Source: Protonemura montana
Lineage: Eukaryota; Arthropoda; Insecta; Plecoptera; Nemouridae
NCBI GenBank assembly: GCA_947568835.1
Contig: OX387606.1
Coordinates: forward strand, 7,006,001 to 7,070,000
Length of the DNA stretch: 64,000 nt
Direction of reading: 5' to 3'
Positions within the stretch are counted from its first letter, which is position 1, and every line of letters begins with the position of its first letter. Positions 53,601 to 64,000 of this stretch are shown here, piece after piece. A program made the translations under genes and the position numbers. The notes beneath the pieces were generated by a model. That model searched no databases. It had not been told where the DNA came from and was given only the letters and a program-made list of their open reading frames with translations.

Positions 53601-54514
53601 GCCTAAGATATTAATGAAATTATAATTAATACCGAATGCTGTTTCTTAAAGCTTTTAATTAAATATCGGTCCACATATTTCATAGTTTGTAAAACTGGTA
53701 TTTCGTCGTGCTTCAATTAAGATTAATTAAGTAATTAGAGTGACGTTAATGGCGGCGATGTGTTCGCAAAGTTGTGAGCTTTTGACGAAGATTCGCAAAG
53801 ACGGCTAAGTGCCGCAATGAAGACTAATATCGTTCATCGGGAACTTCCCAATATATCATGTAGTGTTCTGGCAGCAGCCATCAAGCAAGTTGTATTTGTA
53901 ATTTGTTCGAGTCGCAGATTTTGTGGTTAGGGATTTGCCATTGGTTATAATGCGTACTGACGAAGCGCGGCCTATATCGAGTCATTGAAAATGTGGGCAA
54001 ACACTACTGCATCTATATATGGCGTTGTTGTATCAAAGCCATTTCGCAATGCCGTGTATTTATTCAAGTATGAAACGTGGTCACAATATTGTTTGATTAC
54101 ATTGTGTAAAGCTCCCCGAAAGTTTAATAAAAAAAATATATATACTACCGATTGCTCCCCAAAACATGCATGTAACCAGGAAAAGGCTGTTATAGGGCAA
54201 TGCTCCATGATGATTTATGTTAGCATTGTGCGCACAGAATTCAGGTATGCTGATGTATTGCGAGAGAATTTTAATAATGGCCAAAAACAAAACAGTTCAA
54301 ATGGAAAAATCTCTCGACGTTTCTCTCGACGAAAAGCGGATAAATGTTTTGACCAATTTTTGTGAAAATTCCCAGCTATAAGACGGACAAAAATGTTTGT
54401 TAAATTAAAAAATATCTCTCTGCAGATTGGTACGGCCGTGTATCTCTCGACCATTGGGAGGCCAGATTTAACCACAGGCATTCCATTCCAGTCTAGGTAG
54501 GTATATACACTTGA

Positions 54515-54532
54515 AAAAAAATATATATATAT
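54515..54532. repeat. (AT)n run
   Basis: Short perfect AT dinucleotide run following an A-run; low complexity. Confidence 0.8.
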
Positions 54533-56490
54533 CTCTACGAGTCTGCTCCCGCTTTAGTAAAAAATTCTCCAGAGTTCTAGGTATGGACAATGACGGCTTG
54601 TGAAACTAGTGTCTAGTGAAACATGGCAACACATTTAAAATATACCCATACACCTCATACATGTAATGTTTCTCTATATAAATCACCACGAATTTAGCAA
54701 ATCACAGAGGAGCACTGTAGAATGTTGATCATATTTTAAAAACCAATCAAGGTAAAAGGAAAACTCTGATATTAAAAGAGAAAAGATTTTTGACGATGTT
54801 TGTTATAATACGAGTAGGCTGCGACGCCGCCCCATCCCCTGAAATATGTGTGATAATATATGTGCTAGAGACAGAGGAGCACGCCCTACCATAAACACTC
54901 TGCATGCAGTTTGTCACTGGCGCGTAAATCATCGGCTGGTGGCGACGCCATGACAAGAGAAACAACGTGCTCGGGGACTAGCTTATGAGGCGTCGTGGGG
55001 TGATGATGCGACGCCGACGCCGACGCCAACGCCTACGCTAGCTGCCCGCCAAGGGTAGTATGCGGCCAAGTCAAGGGGTAGGGCAACTCCGATGCAGAGG
55101 CCATGCTTGTTAAATGCTGAATCTCCGTTTGGTTGGTTGGCTGGACGGGTTTTCTTCTTCCCACATGATCTTAGGGTTCGGTCACAATTATTACTGATTT
55201 TTTTGCCGACTCATTTGAACAAAATTTTGCTGTTACGTTTAGAAACCTTGATCTTAGCCCAAAATAGTCAGTTTGAAACTATCTAAATGTTGCAATACCG
55301 ACGAAAAAATCACGAAGTAATTAGTAGATGTACTGCCTATCACAGGCCAATGTCAGCAGGCGAGTTACAATTTGCCATTGTAGTACTAAAAAACCGTTTA
55401 ATTTGCATCGAAATCAATCGACTGAAAGCAAAATTCGGACATTGTAACTTCAAACCGCTTAATTTCGTTTATTCTTGCAAAGACCAATGTTTTCTCTATT
55501 CTCTGAGCCGATGTTTTCATAAAAGTACGATTATAATTTCGACTTTGAAAAAAATACGCCGGCCCTCATCAAAAGTCCCTTTGACAAAATTTTTCATATT
55601 TACCTCTTGCATTATTTCCAGAGAAACATAGCAGATAATTTATGAATTTTTCAGTATTAATAAAGAAATTTGACGGACACATTTTCCTAAGCTGGTACTC
55701 TTGATCCGTACCTCCAAGGACTACACCGGACAGCGCACAGCGTTACGCGCTACATCAATTTTAATGATGTGACCAGCTGACTTGCCCACTCTATGTATAC
55801 GACGAAATGTAAAGGATCACCTCTCGGACATTGGGCCAATTATCTATGACGCCGTTGAAAGGTGCCTCGTTAACGGACAACCCGGACAGATATCGAACAA
55901 GACAATCACCCCGGCATTGTCAACTACAAGCGTCCAAAACACGTTTAATAATGAACCACCTTGCCTCCACATCATGATTATGTCAGATGAAAATCAACCC
56001 CGTGAGCGGACAGTGGTATGCTATAGGTATACCCACAATTGACATAGCAATAAGCTCAAGCACAAAAATTGCGTGCAAGGACTGCGCACAATTGACACAA
56101 GACGCATAGCCCACAAGCTTAGCAATTTAGATACTCCCACTTCTTTGTACTCTGTGCTTATGTCAACCAATCACAAATCATGTTTTTAACAAACATGGCG
56201 GAAGGTAAACATGTGCTTTTGGCTCACTGACGAATTGGTAGGTTGTTGAGTGCTCTCTTTTTAGAGTAGGTATGTGCCGATAAAGATGGTCAAACCTATT
56301 GTTACCTGACTGTTAACTGAAGAAATTAGTCCAGGAGAACGATTAAATGTAGAATTTTGTGGTAATCTCACTTCAAAAAATACTAAACTTCAATAAAACA
56401 CAAAAGAGAACAGAACCAAAGTCTTCTTTGTGCAGCGCCAGATTCGAAACTCAAGGTGGCAGGTGGCCGTTGAATTGGCTGCGTCTCTAT

Positions 56491-56558
56491 GCTTGTGCTT
56501 GTGCTTGTGCTTGTGCTTGTGCTTGTGCTTGTGCTTGTGCTTGTGCTTGTGCTTGTGC
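56491..56558. repeat. (GCTTGT)11 hexanucleotide array
   Basis: Eleven perfect GCTTGT units over 68 bases. All three plus frames and the minus frame are open through it (ACACAC, CLCLCL or TSTSTS peptides). The frames at 56359-56642 are therefore artefacts of the repeat. It does not match the insect telomere repeat TTAGG. Confidence 0.93.
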
Positions 56559-59500
56559 CCACTCTTACAACTATACGATAACTGCGAGGTAATAATTCCC
56601 GAAATGTCCGCGAGTATGGGCGCACCCGAACGCGCACATTGAATTAGAGAAAAGACATAGCATTTTCAGCACCGCATTAAAGCTTTAAGAAATGTCATAA
56701 AGTTAAGCGAATTCTGTCCCAATACTTTAAAATATCGATAACCAATTCATGCATACTTTTCCATTAGTTCGTTAAACCATATCTAAAATCTAAAAATAGA
56801 TTAAAGTATACGACAGCATTTTTTGTCGCCAATTGCAACCCCTTTAACCGTGGTATTCGTAATCCCCTAGACGACCACCCTATTATCTTCACTTGGTTAA
56901 TCTGCGCCCCCAGAGCTGATTACTAAGCCACCCCGTTCTTTGCCGCCGTGCACAAAGGAGACGAACGGTGAGCTGCACAAAGCACAATGCGATAAACGTC
57001 ACGCGGGGCAAGAGAAATCAAAATAGGGGTGGTGGGGGTGCGCGAATGGATTGTGGATGGGGGAGAGTAAACGCCACATGAAGGCGTGCTCGCTTCATGC
57101 AACGACTTCTTTTTAACGAGGCACAAAAATTATTCATGGATATAATAAATCCAATTTTCTATAATATAATAATGTGCTTTTGGGGACCGGTCCAGTTGGG
57201 AGGTGGCATTAAATTGCATCCACGTTCCATTGAGAAGTGCGGATTGTTAGAAACTCTCGGAAATAGAATCACAAATATGAATAATTTTTTATTTCCGCTC
57301 TGTATGCCACGTAATATGTAGAGTACAACTGGCCCGCAATATATCAGGTGCGACGGTCTGTATAACAATAGATCTTACAATCATATTAAACCTATATGTG
57401 GATATGATTTGTGGGACGATTTTTTTTTTGCATTTTTCGCCGGTAGACAGGCTGAAATTTTAACACCGCTGTCCGTGCAATAAAGGCGCGATAAAACGGA
57501 TAGAACAAAACCTTTAATTTTGATGTCGTAGCAAATATGCCTAACACCCAGGCGCGGACAGTGGTCAAAATACAAGTGTACGTGTGTGGGTGTTTGTTTG
57601 TCGTAGCGCTATACGAGATGAATTGTGTGTATTCAGATCCACAATATGAATATCATTGGACATCGCCTCGCTCCGGATTCCTACCCCCATTCAGTGTGTG
57701 GTCTAACGGATTAGTATTTAATGTAATCCCACTGCACAATACGCATTTAGCGTTCCATCAATCCCGCTTATGGCAGCGATAGAACGCAGTGGCAAGATTA
57801 TTGAGCAAAGTGGATTCTCTGATTTTCGAATCGTGGTCCCAACGCCTTTGTCAATTGTTAACCACGGCATTTAAATGCCGGTTATGCGTGGAATGAAAAC
57901 TGGATCGAGGTTTATCTGATAGAGCTCAATTAAAATAATAGCCCTTGATCCGTTACTCACTTTACCCTGTGCAAAGCAACAGTTGATAAATACTTTCTCG
58001 GCATGAAAATTGGGATTAAGCGGCAGGTCTTCCCTCAAAAAATATAATCGAGAAAAATTGCTTGTTCTCCGTTGAACAACACACTTCTATCTTCGTCATT
58101 CGACTCACACTACAGGACTCGGTAGAAGGTCTGTAAGTCACACCCGTCACCCTTCATCTTTGAAGAAGCACACAAGTCCCTAAAACTCAAAGCAAAAAAA
58201 TCACGTACTAGGTCGTCTATCCTCCTCATCATTTTATCGGTTCCCAATTCGTTTCCCGAGTTCCCGACTGGTGTGCGGACATTAGGATATATATATCTAT
58301 ACAAAAGGCCAGAATCACAATGATCCTAATGGAAGTGAGTAGAATTGTATTGTTCCGTAGTCACAGGGGATGTACCCTTGTCCGTGTGCCCTCTTTGAAC
58401 ACTATTTTCATCGCGCACGCAGCCGTCTGAAAGGGCAACACAACCAAGCGAATAATTAATTAACGACACTTGGAATTAACGCTAGACATAATTTTGGAGG
58501 TATGAGTTGGCAACTTTCTGCAAATCCAGCGTAATACTAAAGGTGAAATGGAGACTTAGAGGGGGTAACTTATTCTAATGAATGCGTGGTATGTTACCCA
58601 TAGGTAAAATAGTATAAGCACCTATGTGTGTGAAGAAGATGAAGAGCAAATTTGCAATGCTTTATCAACCGCTCTTGCAACACAATTGCAGTAGTTGCAA
58701 GGGCTAGTGGTTTTAAACATAGCAGAACCCTTGGCCGCCGGTTGTGGACTTTCATAATAAATTTATAACCGGACGTGTGAGTCTAGTTGTGCACTTATTC
58801 GTACATGATAACAACCCCCAGTTTTATGTCACCCTCCTCCTATTCATACTCGGCGCATGATTAAGTATCGTTTTTACTGCCGATAATGATTCAATTGTAA
58901 TTCTGTTGTGACCCACTCCGAATGAACAGTGCAAGGCCGAATAATCTAGTTTCCCCTAGAGATGACACTAAATGATATGCATTGGCACATAAAAAGCCTC
59001 GGAGGATGGTTACACAATATGATTTATTCCTTGTTGTAATGCAAGTCGCGTGCGGCCTCGCTAGACCGAAGCATCCCTAAAAGCAACCGTCCCCTTGGCC
59101 TTAAGACTTGTGGAAACCATCTGACGTTGTATAACATACAGAAAAATATGAAATGTGTCTATAGGGGTCAGCTTGTAAATTGGCCATCTGTCTGGAAAAG
59201 TGTCAAAGGTTGAGTATTGGTTAACTTGTAAAGACATTTATTACAAGGGTGGTAGATAGTGTATCGTTAAAAGACCTGTCATTGAATAGGACCTCGATAT
59301 ATTTATTCAGATCAGTTAGTTCATTTAAATCAGATTAGGTATTTAACATTATGATAAGTCATGCGGATTATTAGTTTAACGCGTTTTTTTGCTTTTTGGT
59401 TTACATATCTCTGTGAAAAAAAAATCACACAAGGGCTTACATTTTCTTGCTGGTGGTTGCGAATTTGCATGGAGGTGTTTAATTTAAATAATATTCCGGG

Positions 59501-60000
59501 GCGGTGTTTAACGGCAAGGTTGGAAAATGGTTGGATTAAACAGAATAGTTCATCGTGTGCTCTGTCTGCGTAAACGTGGGCTGGTACGCAAAGGCTTTGC
59601 CTAGCAAAATGCTTAAAGCAGCTCATTAAGGGCTTGGAGGCTGGGCGACGATTCAAAGACATCCAAAATCTTGTTGATTTTAAGCAAATACTGCGTTGAG
59701 TTACGGATACAATTCTACGCGACTTATGTCACGACATCATGCTGATACCGAAACTGGTCCCTTAAAAGTACAAGAGTATTCACAATTGCTTCTGTGTTTA
59801 CTTCAAGCGTTTACGAGTATTATATCATATCATATAAAATGCCAGTGACTTCGTGAAATCTTTCCAGTTTTCTCTAAAATAAAGTTTCTCAAAACGCACA
59901 GAAAATATCTTCGAAAGCTTTATCCAGTTGTGCAAAGACATGCAATTATTGTTTTCATTTTTTCATAAAAGTTTTTTTCGAAGCAAACTTTAAGATGGAT

Positions 60001-60037
60001 CTGGTGGTTGAAGGTTTTCCTTCAACGACCACGTCAA
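60001..60037. repeat. Hairpin GTTGAAGG-TTTT-CCTTCAAC
   Basis: Eight-base perfect arms at 60007-60014 and 60019-60026 with a TTTT loop, extendable by GTGGT/ACCAC with a 2-base bulge. The right arm overlaps one of three copies of the 14-mer AACGACCACGTCAA (60024-60037). Confidence 0.65.
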
Positions 60038-60540
60038 AGTTGGTCACCGAAAGTGTGCGGTCGCAGAACGTGTGATTGATTGTGGCAACATTAGTTAGAT
60101 TGTGTGTCAAGGCGTTATTGAGTGGAAATGTATTATTATATCGTGCACGCGGTTTCATTTTACATTGTGCAATCTACATTTTGTTGAATCTTAAATTGCG
60201 TAAACTGTGACAGCCAAGTCACAGGTTGATGGATTATGAAATAGCTATTTATAAGGGTGATGCATGATGCTACGAAAGCGAACTGAAAACTGCTCGTTTA
60301 CAGTTGAGTGTATACCTACACAGCGTTGGCATATGGAAATCAACTTTAGTGCTGTATGGATAAAATATGATGCAATGTGACAAAATGTTTGGTGACTTTT
60401 CACTGTCAATGAATGAAAGTGATGATGTATAAACACAAAACAGTGAATTTTTATTACAATCATCCATTGTTTTGTTACTATCAATCATCGGATAATTTTT
60501 AAAACAATCTTTTTATTCTTCCAGGTAAGAGCAGCCTTGA

Positions 60541-60635
60541 TTGGCACCTCCACCAAGGATTGGGACCTCCACCCAGGATTGGGACCTCTTGCGAGCATTG
60601 GCGCCTCCATCAAGACACGGCCCCTCCACTCTTGC
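60541..60635. repeat. 19-bp minisatellite, five units
   Basis: Units begin at 60541, 60560, 60579, 60598 and 60617, exactly 19 bases each: TTGGCACCTCCACCAAGGA, TTGGGACCTCCACCCAGGA, TTGGGACCTCTTGCGAGCA, TTGGCGCCTCCATCAAGAC and ACGGCCCCTCCACTCTTGC. The core GGCACCTCCA is the reverse complement of the TGGAGGTGCC box found in the arrays with a period of about 165 bp. No coding role is seen. Confidence 0.9.
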
Positions 60636-61381
60636 AAGTTATTTGCAATTTGATAGTAACCTTATTCACGGTGGAATGGAGCTTCATCCTGAAATATACA
60701 TTTGACAAGATGATCAAAACAAAATTTTGGTTAAGGAAGTATCCGTTTTCAAGAACTGCCCATGTAAATACACCCCCATCGGATCTGCGGTTCCCATTAT
60801 AATAAGGGTTTTACATTACCTCGTTATAACTTCGAGCCTGATCGCGTGCTGCCCACGAAAACATCCTTCCAAAAATGAATTAGTACTTGTTTTCGCTGAT
60901 GAATTTACTCGAAATGGTAGCCCTGCTAAAGGCAGCTCAGTCGCTAACAACGGATAATATCTTACCACGAAAACTTGATTCAGTGGAGCATTAGCGTTTT
61001 GCGCCTGGCAGGTGCAATTGTTCGTCTGAGTCGTGCTCATTATTTTTCTGCGTTGTTCGTTTCGTTTCATCACAAAAAAACGCACAATACACGGCGGGTT
61101 GTGCTGATTATTACCCAATAAAAACAAGTACATTTTGAGCGGTAAAAAAGTCTTTGAAAAATACTCTCAGACCAATTTAGTGATTCAACGTTCAAAAATT
61201 CCGAATGCAATTGCATTTTTTGACTAAATTGACGTATGGTAGGTACACAAAATCAGAACGAACCACGACGAACGTAGCGTACAGTTTTCTACAGGACGTC
61301 ACAAAAAAAGTACATGTCCAACGGTTCTAGCTCATTTGCAATTCAAAAATTAAATGTTGTTTTTCACACCACCTCTTTGCG

Positions 61382-61404
61382 TTTTTTTTTTTTTTTTTTT
61401 TTTT
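61382..61404. repeat. Poly(T) tract, 23 bases
   Basis: Run of 23 T on the plus strand. It could be the A-tail of a minus-strand retroposed sequence, but no recognisable element body or target-site duplication was seen beside it. Confidence 0.9.
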
Positions 61405-64000
61405 AACTTACCCATTAGAGCACGTAGAACACGAATTCCTGTCGACCAAACATCGGCCTGTCAAAATGTGCCATATTTCAAAAAGGAAGCCACATTTCGG
61501 GATACGCAACACAGAGTCGTCAGCAACTATTGTCCACGTACATTGCGCTTGTTTAGCATTTTTCAATTGCAAGTACCGCGGCAATGCCGTGACGTGTCTA
61601 GCTCCTGGTGTGTTAATCAATCAAATTGTCGGCACGCTTGCTGTTGTGTATGTGTCTCAATTAGTACGCGATGGCAGTTGTGACTCTTGCGAGCTGGGTT
61701 TAATGGATGCTGCAATACTGTATGCTTTGTACTGTTCTGTGTATATTTGGATGGAACACGGAAGAACATTATTTCACTAATAGGACGTGACAAATAACAA
61801 TGAAGAAATTCGTAACGCATCGATTTGATTTCGATATCGGGCATTTGAAATGTTTTGTTACTTGAAAACGTTGGGTGTTATTGAAACAGTTTCGTAGGTT
61901 TTGAGTAAATATAGGTACAGCAAGAAGATAAACACTGTCGATATTCTTAAAAAAGTTATTTTAGTATATGTGGGAAAGGATAAATTTGGAAAAATCAGTA
62001 TTCAGGAAAGCAAACAAGCTATGGAAGACTCAATCAACACACTATGGTGAACCTACGCCACGTGATATTCTACCATAGAACATTTTCTGAGTTTTCATCG
62101 TGTCAATTTTCTGTGCATTTTTTTGCAGAAGTAATCGAATGTAACTAACTTACGTTCAACGCCACACTAAGCAAAAATGAATCTTGTGTTATTTTTCATA
62201 AACATTTCCCATTGGAACACACGGCGTTATAAATTGGCATCTCGTATGCTGTAGAAAATTGGTTTAAAAGTCGTGTTCAAAATAAAATAGAGCATAGCCA
62301 TGGCTGAATCCTCATATCGCGCACAGCCAGGCTTCCCACAGAGAAAACTTGAACAACCATGGCCGGGCTTATCCAGAAAAACACCAATTGCAATCAATTA
62401 TTGTAATTACAAAAAGCCAAAAAGTTAATGCTACAGGCTATAATAATTTAATTTAGTACTGCCACTGGTTTGTACCACGTTTCCCGGACTATATTCCTAA
62501 ACCTGGACACAAACTCGTGCGGACATTCGTGTTTGTTTCCGACAGTCTTTGACCAGAGAGTCTCTTGAATTTCAAATTTTGTTTTGTTTTCCTGCTGTTC
62601 CAAGCAGAACTTGATAGTCGCTTGTTTGGTCAGTTTCCCATGGCATCGCCACTCTGTCAGTCGGCGAGCGAGTTTTCGCAAAACTTGTACGGGAAGGGAA
62701 CAATGATTGAATGTAAATCGAATATATTGTGTATATTTTCAGCTGACCTGGCCACAGTACCGATGAAATCAATAGAAAGCCAATGAAATTGTGTGCGGTT
62801 TTATGGTATACGCATAACATGCATCCAGATCTATCTTCCTCTTCACTCTATGTAAATTGCAGGATTATTTTGTATTCAGCACAGTATCGGTAAGTGAGTG
62901 TACATATCCGCCGAAGATTGAGTAGAGCAAAAAAATCAGCGCTTGTCAGATTGTCGGTTGGCTTGCCTAGCTTGCCTAGAGCTCAGGAAGCAAAGCAGCG
63001 ATGTGTTCCCTGTGAAATATGAACATAATGGAGTGTAAGATTGTTTCGTCCATTATACAAGAGAGTTGGGGAGAGATGTCTAGAAAGCGAGTGAGTTGGA
63101 GAATACAGAACTTCTGTTCCTCCATGCAAGGATGCTTTCATCTGCGGTGCAGTAGCGTATAAGTTATTTGTTTGCGGAATACAAGGATTTATTGCGATTT
63201 ACTGACGATCTGGTGGCAATAGAGTGAATATTTTGTGATTTCAAATGAGCTCTTTTTTCCAAGGAACTGCTCGAGTGAGTAAACGGCGTGGTGGTTTCGT
63301 TCGGGGAAACGCCGCTGCTCGCGTCAGCATCAGCGCAAAGAATCTCAGTCGTGAAGGTGCCGCCGGCAGCAAGATAACAAGATCTTTTGTAGCGGCCGCG
63401 TCTTGAGAACATAGAAAAAAACATGGCTTCTCACTACATCGCCTCCCCACCACTACCCAGATATCTTTCAGAAAGTCAGCGTTATGAGTTTTATGACACG
63501 AGTTCATTATCTACGAAATGTACCAAATATAGGGAAATCGTGGGAGGTTTTTATAATATAATACCACGTGGTAATGTGCCAAAACTTCCTCGTTCCGGTT
63601 CCCGCTGTGATGATCACGCGTGCTTTCTCCAGGAACCGTGATGCGTCACAGTTTGGCGCGAAAGTTTCGTTGCGTACACGCTTGTTAAAACTGAGAAGCG
63701 CGTTTGCAGATAAATGAAATCTTACGAGGGACGAACGGGCTTAGGTGTGCTACGCTCATTGTGAGATATGCGTGCGTCGCGCTAAGATTATTAAAAACTG
63801 CACTCCTCTAAAATTGTGTATAAAGTGGAAAGAGTATGGCCTAGAATCTAGATAGCATTTTCATTTTGTAATGCTTGAACACTTTTCGTAAAGCGAGAAT
63901 GAAACTCGAGGAGTTAACACGTTTAAGCCTTGGCCTCGGGCTGGCGTGGCATATCATCTCTTACTGAGCAGTTTCCTGTTTAATAGGCACGGCACATCTT

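Larger units (their letters stand above)
49516..64000. other. Long noncoding stretch, no gene recognised
   Basis: The longest frames (50612-50995, 53985-54365, 55287-55631, 59330-59662) have no recognised domain and match chance expectation. GC pockets at 54940-55090 (ACGCCG-rich near 55011-55035) and 63250-63410 carry short open frames on both strands without convincing splice sites. Repeats found here are listed separately. Confidence 0.55.

Noticed and set aside
53985-54365. 126-codon plus-strand frame starting MKMWANTTASIYG
   Set aside because: No recognisable domain or signal peptide and AT-driven residue use; about one such frame is expected by chance.
56359-56642. Cys/Ala, Cys/Leu and Thr/Ser repeat peptides on both strands
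   Set aside because: They are translations of the (GCTTGT)n DNA repeat.
61382-61404. Poly(T) run as proof of a retrogene
   Set aside because: No coding body, element sequence or target-site duplication was found next to it.
63243-63402. 53-codon plus frame starting MSSFFQGTARVSKRRGG in a GC-rich pocket
   Set aside because: Overlapping minus frames are longer, no domain or splice signals were recognised, and it is too short to trust.
1-64000. tRNA, rRNA, CRISPR array or prokaryotic operon
   Set aside because: No GGTTCGANTCC-type T-arm with a cloverleaf partner, no rRNA signatures, no regularly spaced identical repeats with unique spacers, and no gene-dense layout were found. The tandem arrays have diverged units with no spacer logic.

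Overview
This window looks like AT-rich eukaryotic, almost certainly arthropod (most likely insect), nuclear DNA. It has no bacterial-style packed genes, operons or ribosome binding sites. It is rich in microsatellites, homopolymer runs and decayed dispersed repeats. Its one firmly recognisable coding segment is a spliced exon of an arthropod-specific gene family. Nearly all of the sequence is best read as long intron or intergenic DNA. No open reading frame is longer than about 133 codons. By rough estimate, at about 60% A+T, one or so of that length is expected by chance in 128 kb of double-strand reading, so ORF length alone is not evidence of a gene here.

The anchor is a minus-strand exon at 8398-8582. 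It encodes the start of the first immunoglobulin domain of a Dpr (defective proboscis extension response) cell-surface protein: the PYFD entry motif, an NVT glycosylation site, the VVGQSAVLNC B-strand cysteine, and RVKHLGERT just before the expected SWIR segment. It has a good acceptor, a branch-point-like CTAAT and a donor. The rest of the domain, the second Ig domain and the C-terminus must lie beyond base 1. Upstream exons should lie at higher coordinates. The best upstream candidate is 44221-44353 (minus), whose GTGAGT donor leaves exactly the reading phase the Ig exon needs, which would imply an intron of about 35.6 kb. A weaker phase-compatible alternative is 41537-41606. A separate minus-strand candidate at 4691-4897 reads as a signal-peptide exon with a strong 3' splice site and does not fit the Ig domain.

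Layout: 1-4.1 kb, unrecognised noncoding DNA; 4.1-4.5 kb, three degenerate copies of a repeat with a period of about 167 bp; 4.7-4.9 kb, the candidate secreted exon; 8.4-8.6 kb, the Dpr exon; 8.6-44.2 kb, a long noncoding stretch. That stretch holds a (CGG)10 tract, (GT)n, a dispersed repeat of about 280 bp (21.4 and 38.5 kb) and, on the other strand at 34.3-34.7 kb, three units of the 4.1-kb repeat at exactly 164-bp spacing. From 44.2 to 64 kb there is another copy of the 280-bp repeat (49.2 kb), GC-rich islands (48.3 and 55.0 kb), a (GCTTGT)11 array and a 19-bp x 5 minisatellite (60.5 kb). The minisatellite shares the GGCACCTCCA core with the repeat of about 165 bp.

No new multi-gene system is visible. 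The most interesting structure is the giant-intron Dpr locus and a family of related repeats built around TGGAGGTGCC, in tandem arrays with a nucleosome-like period and as solitary cores.
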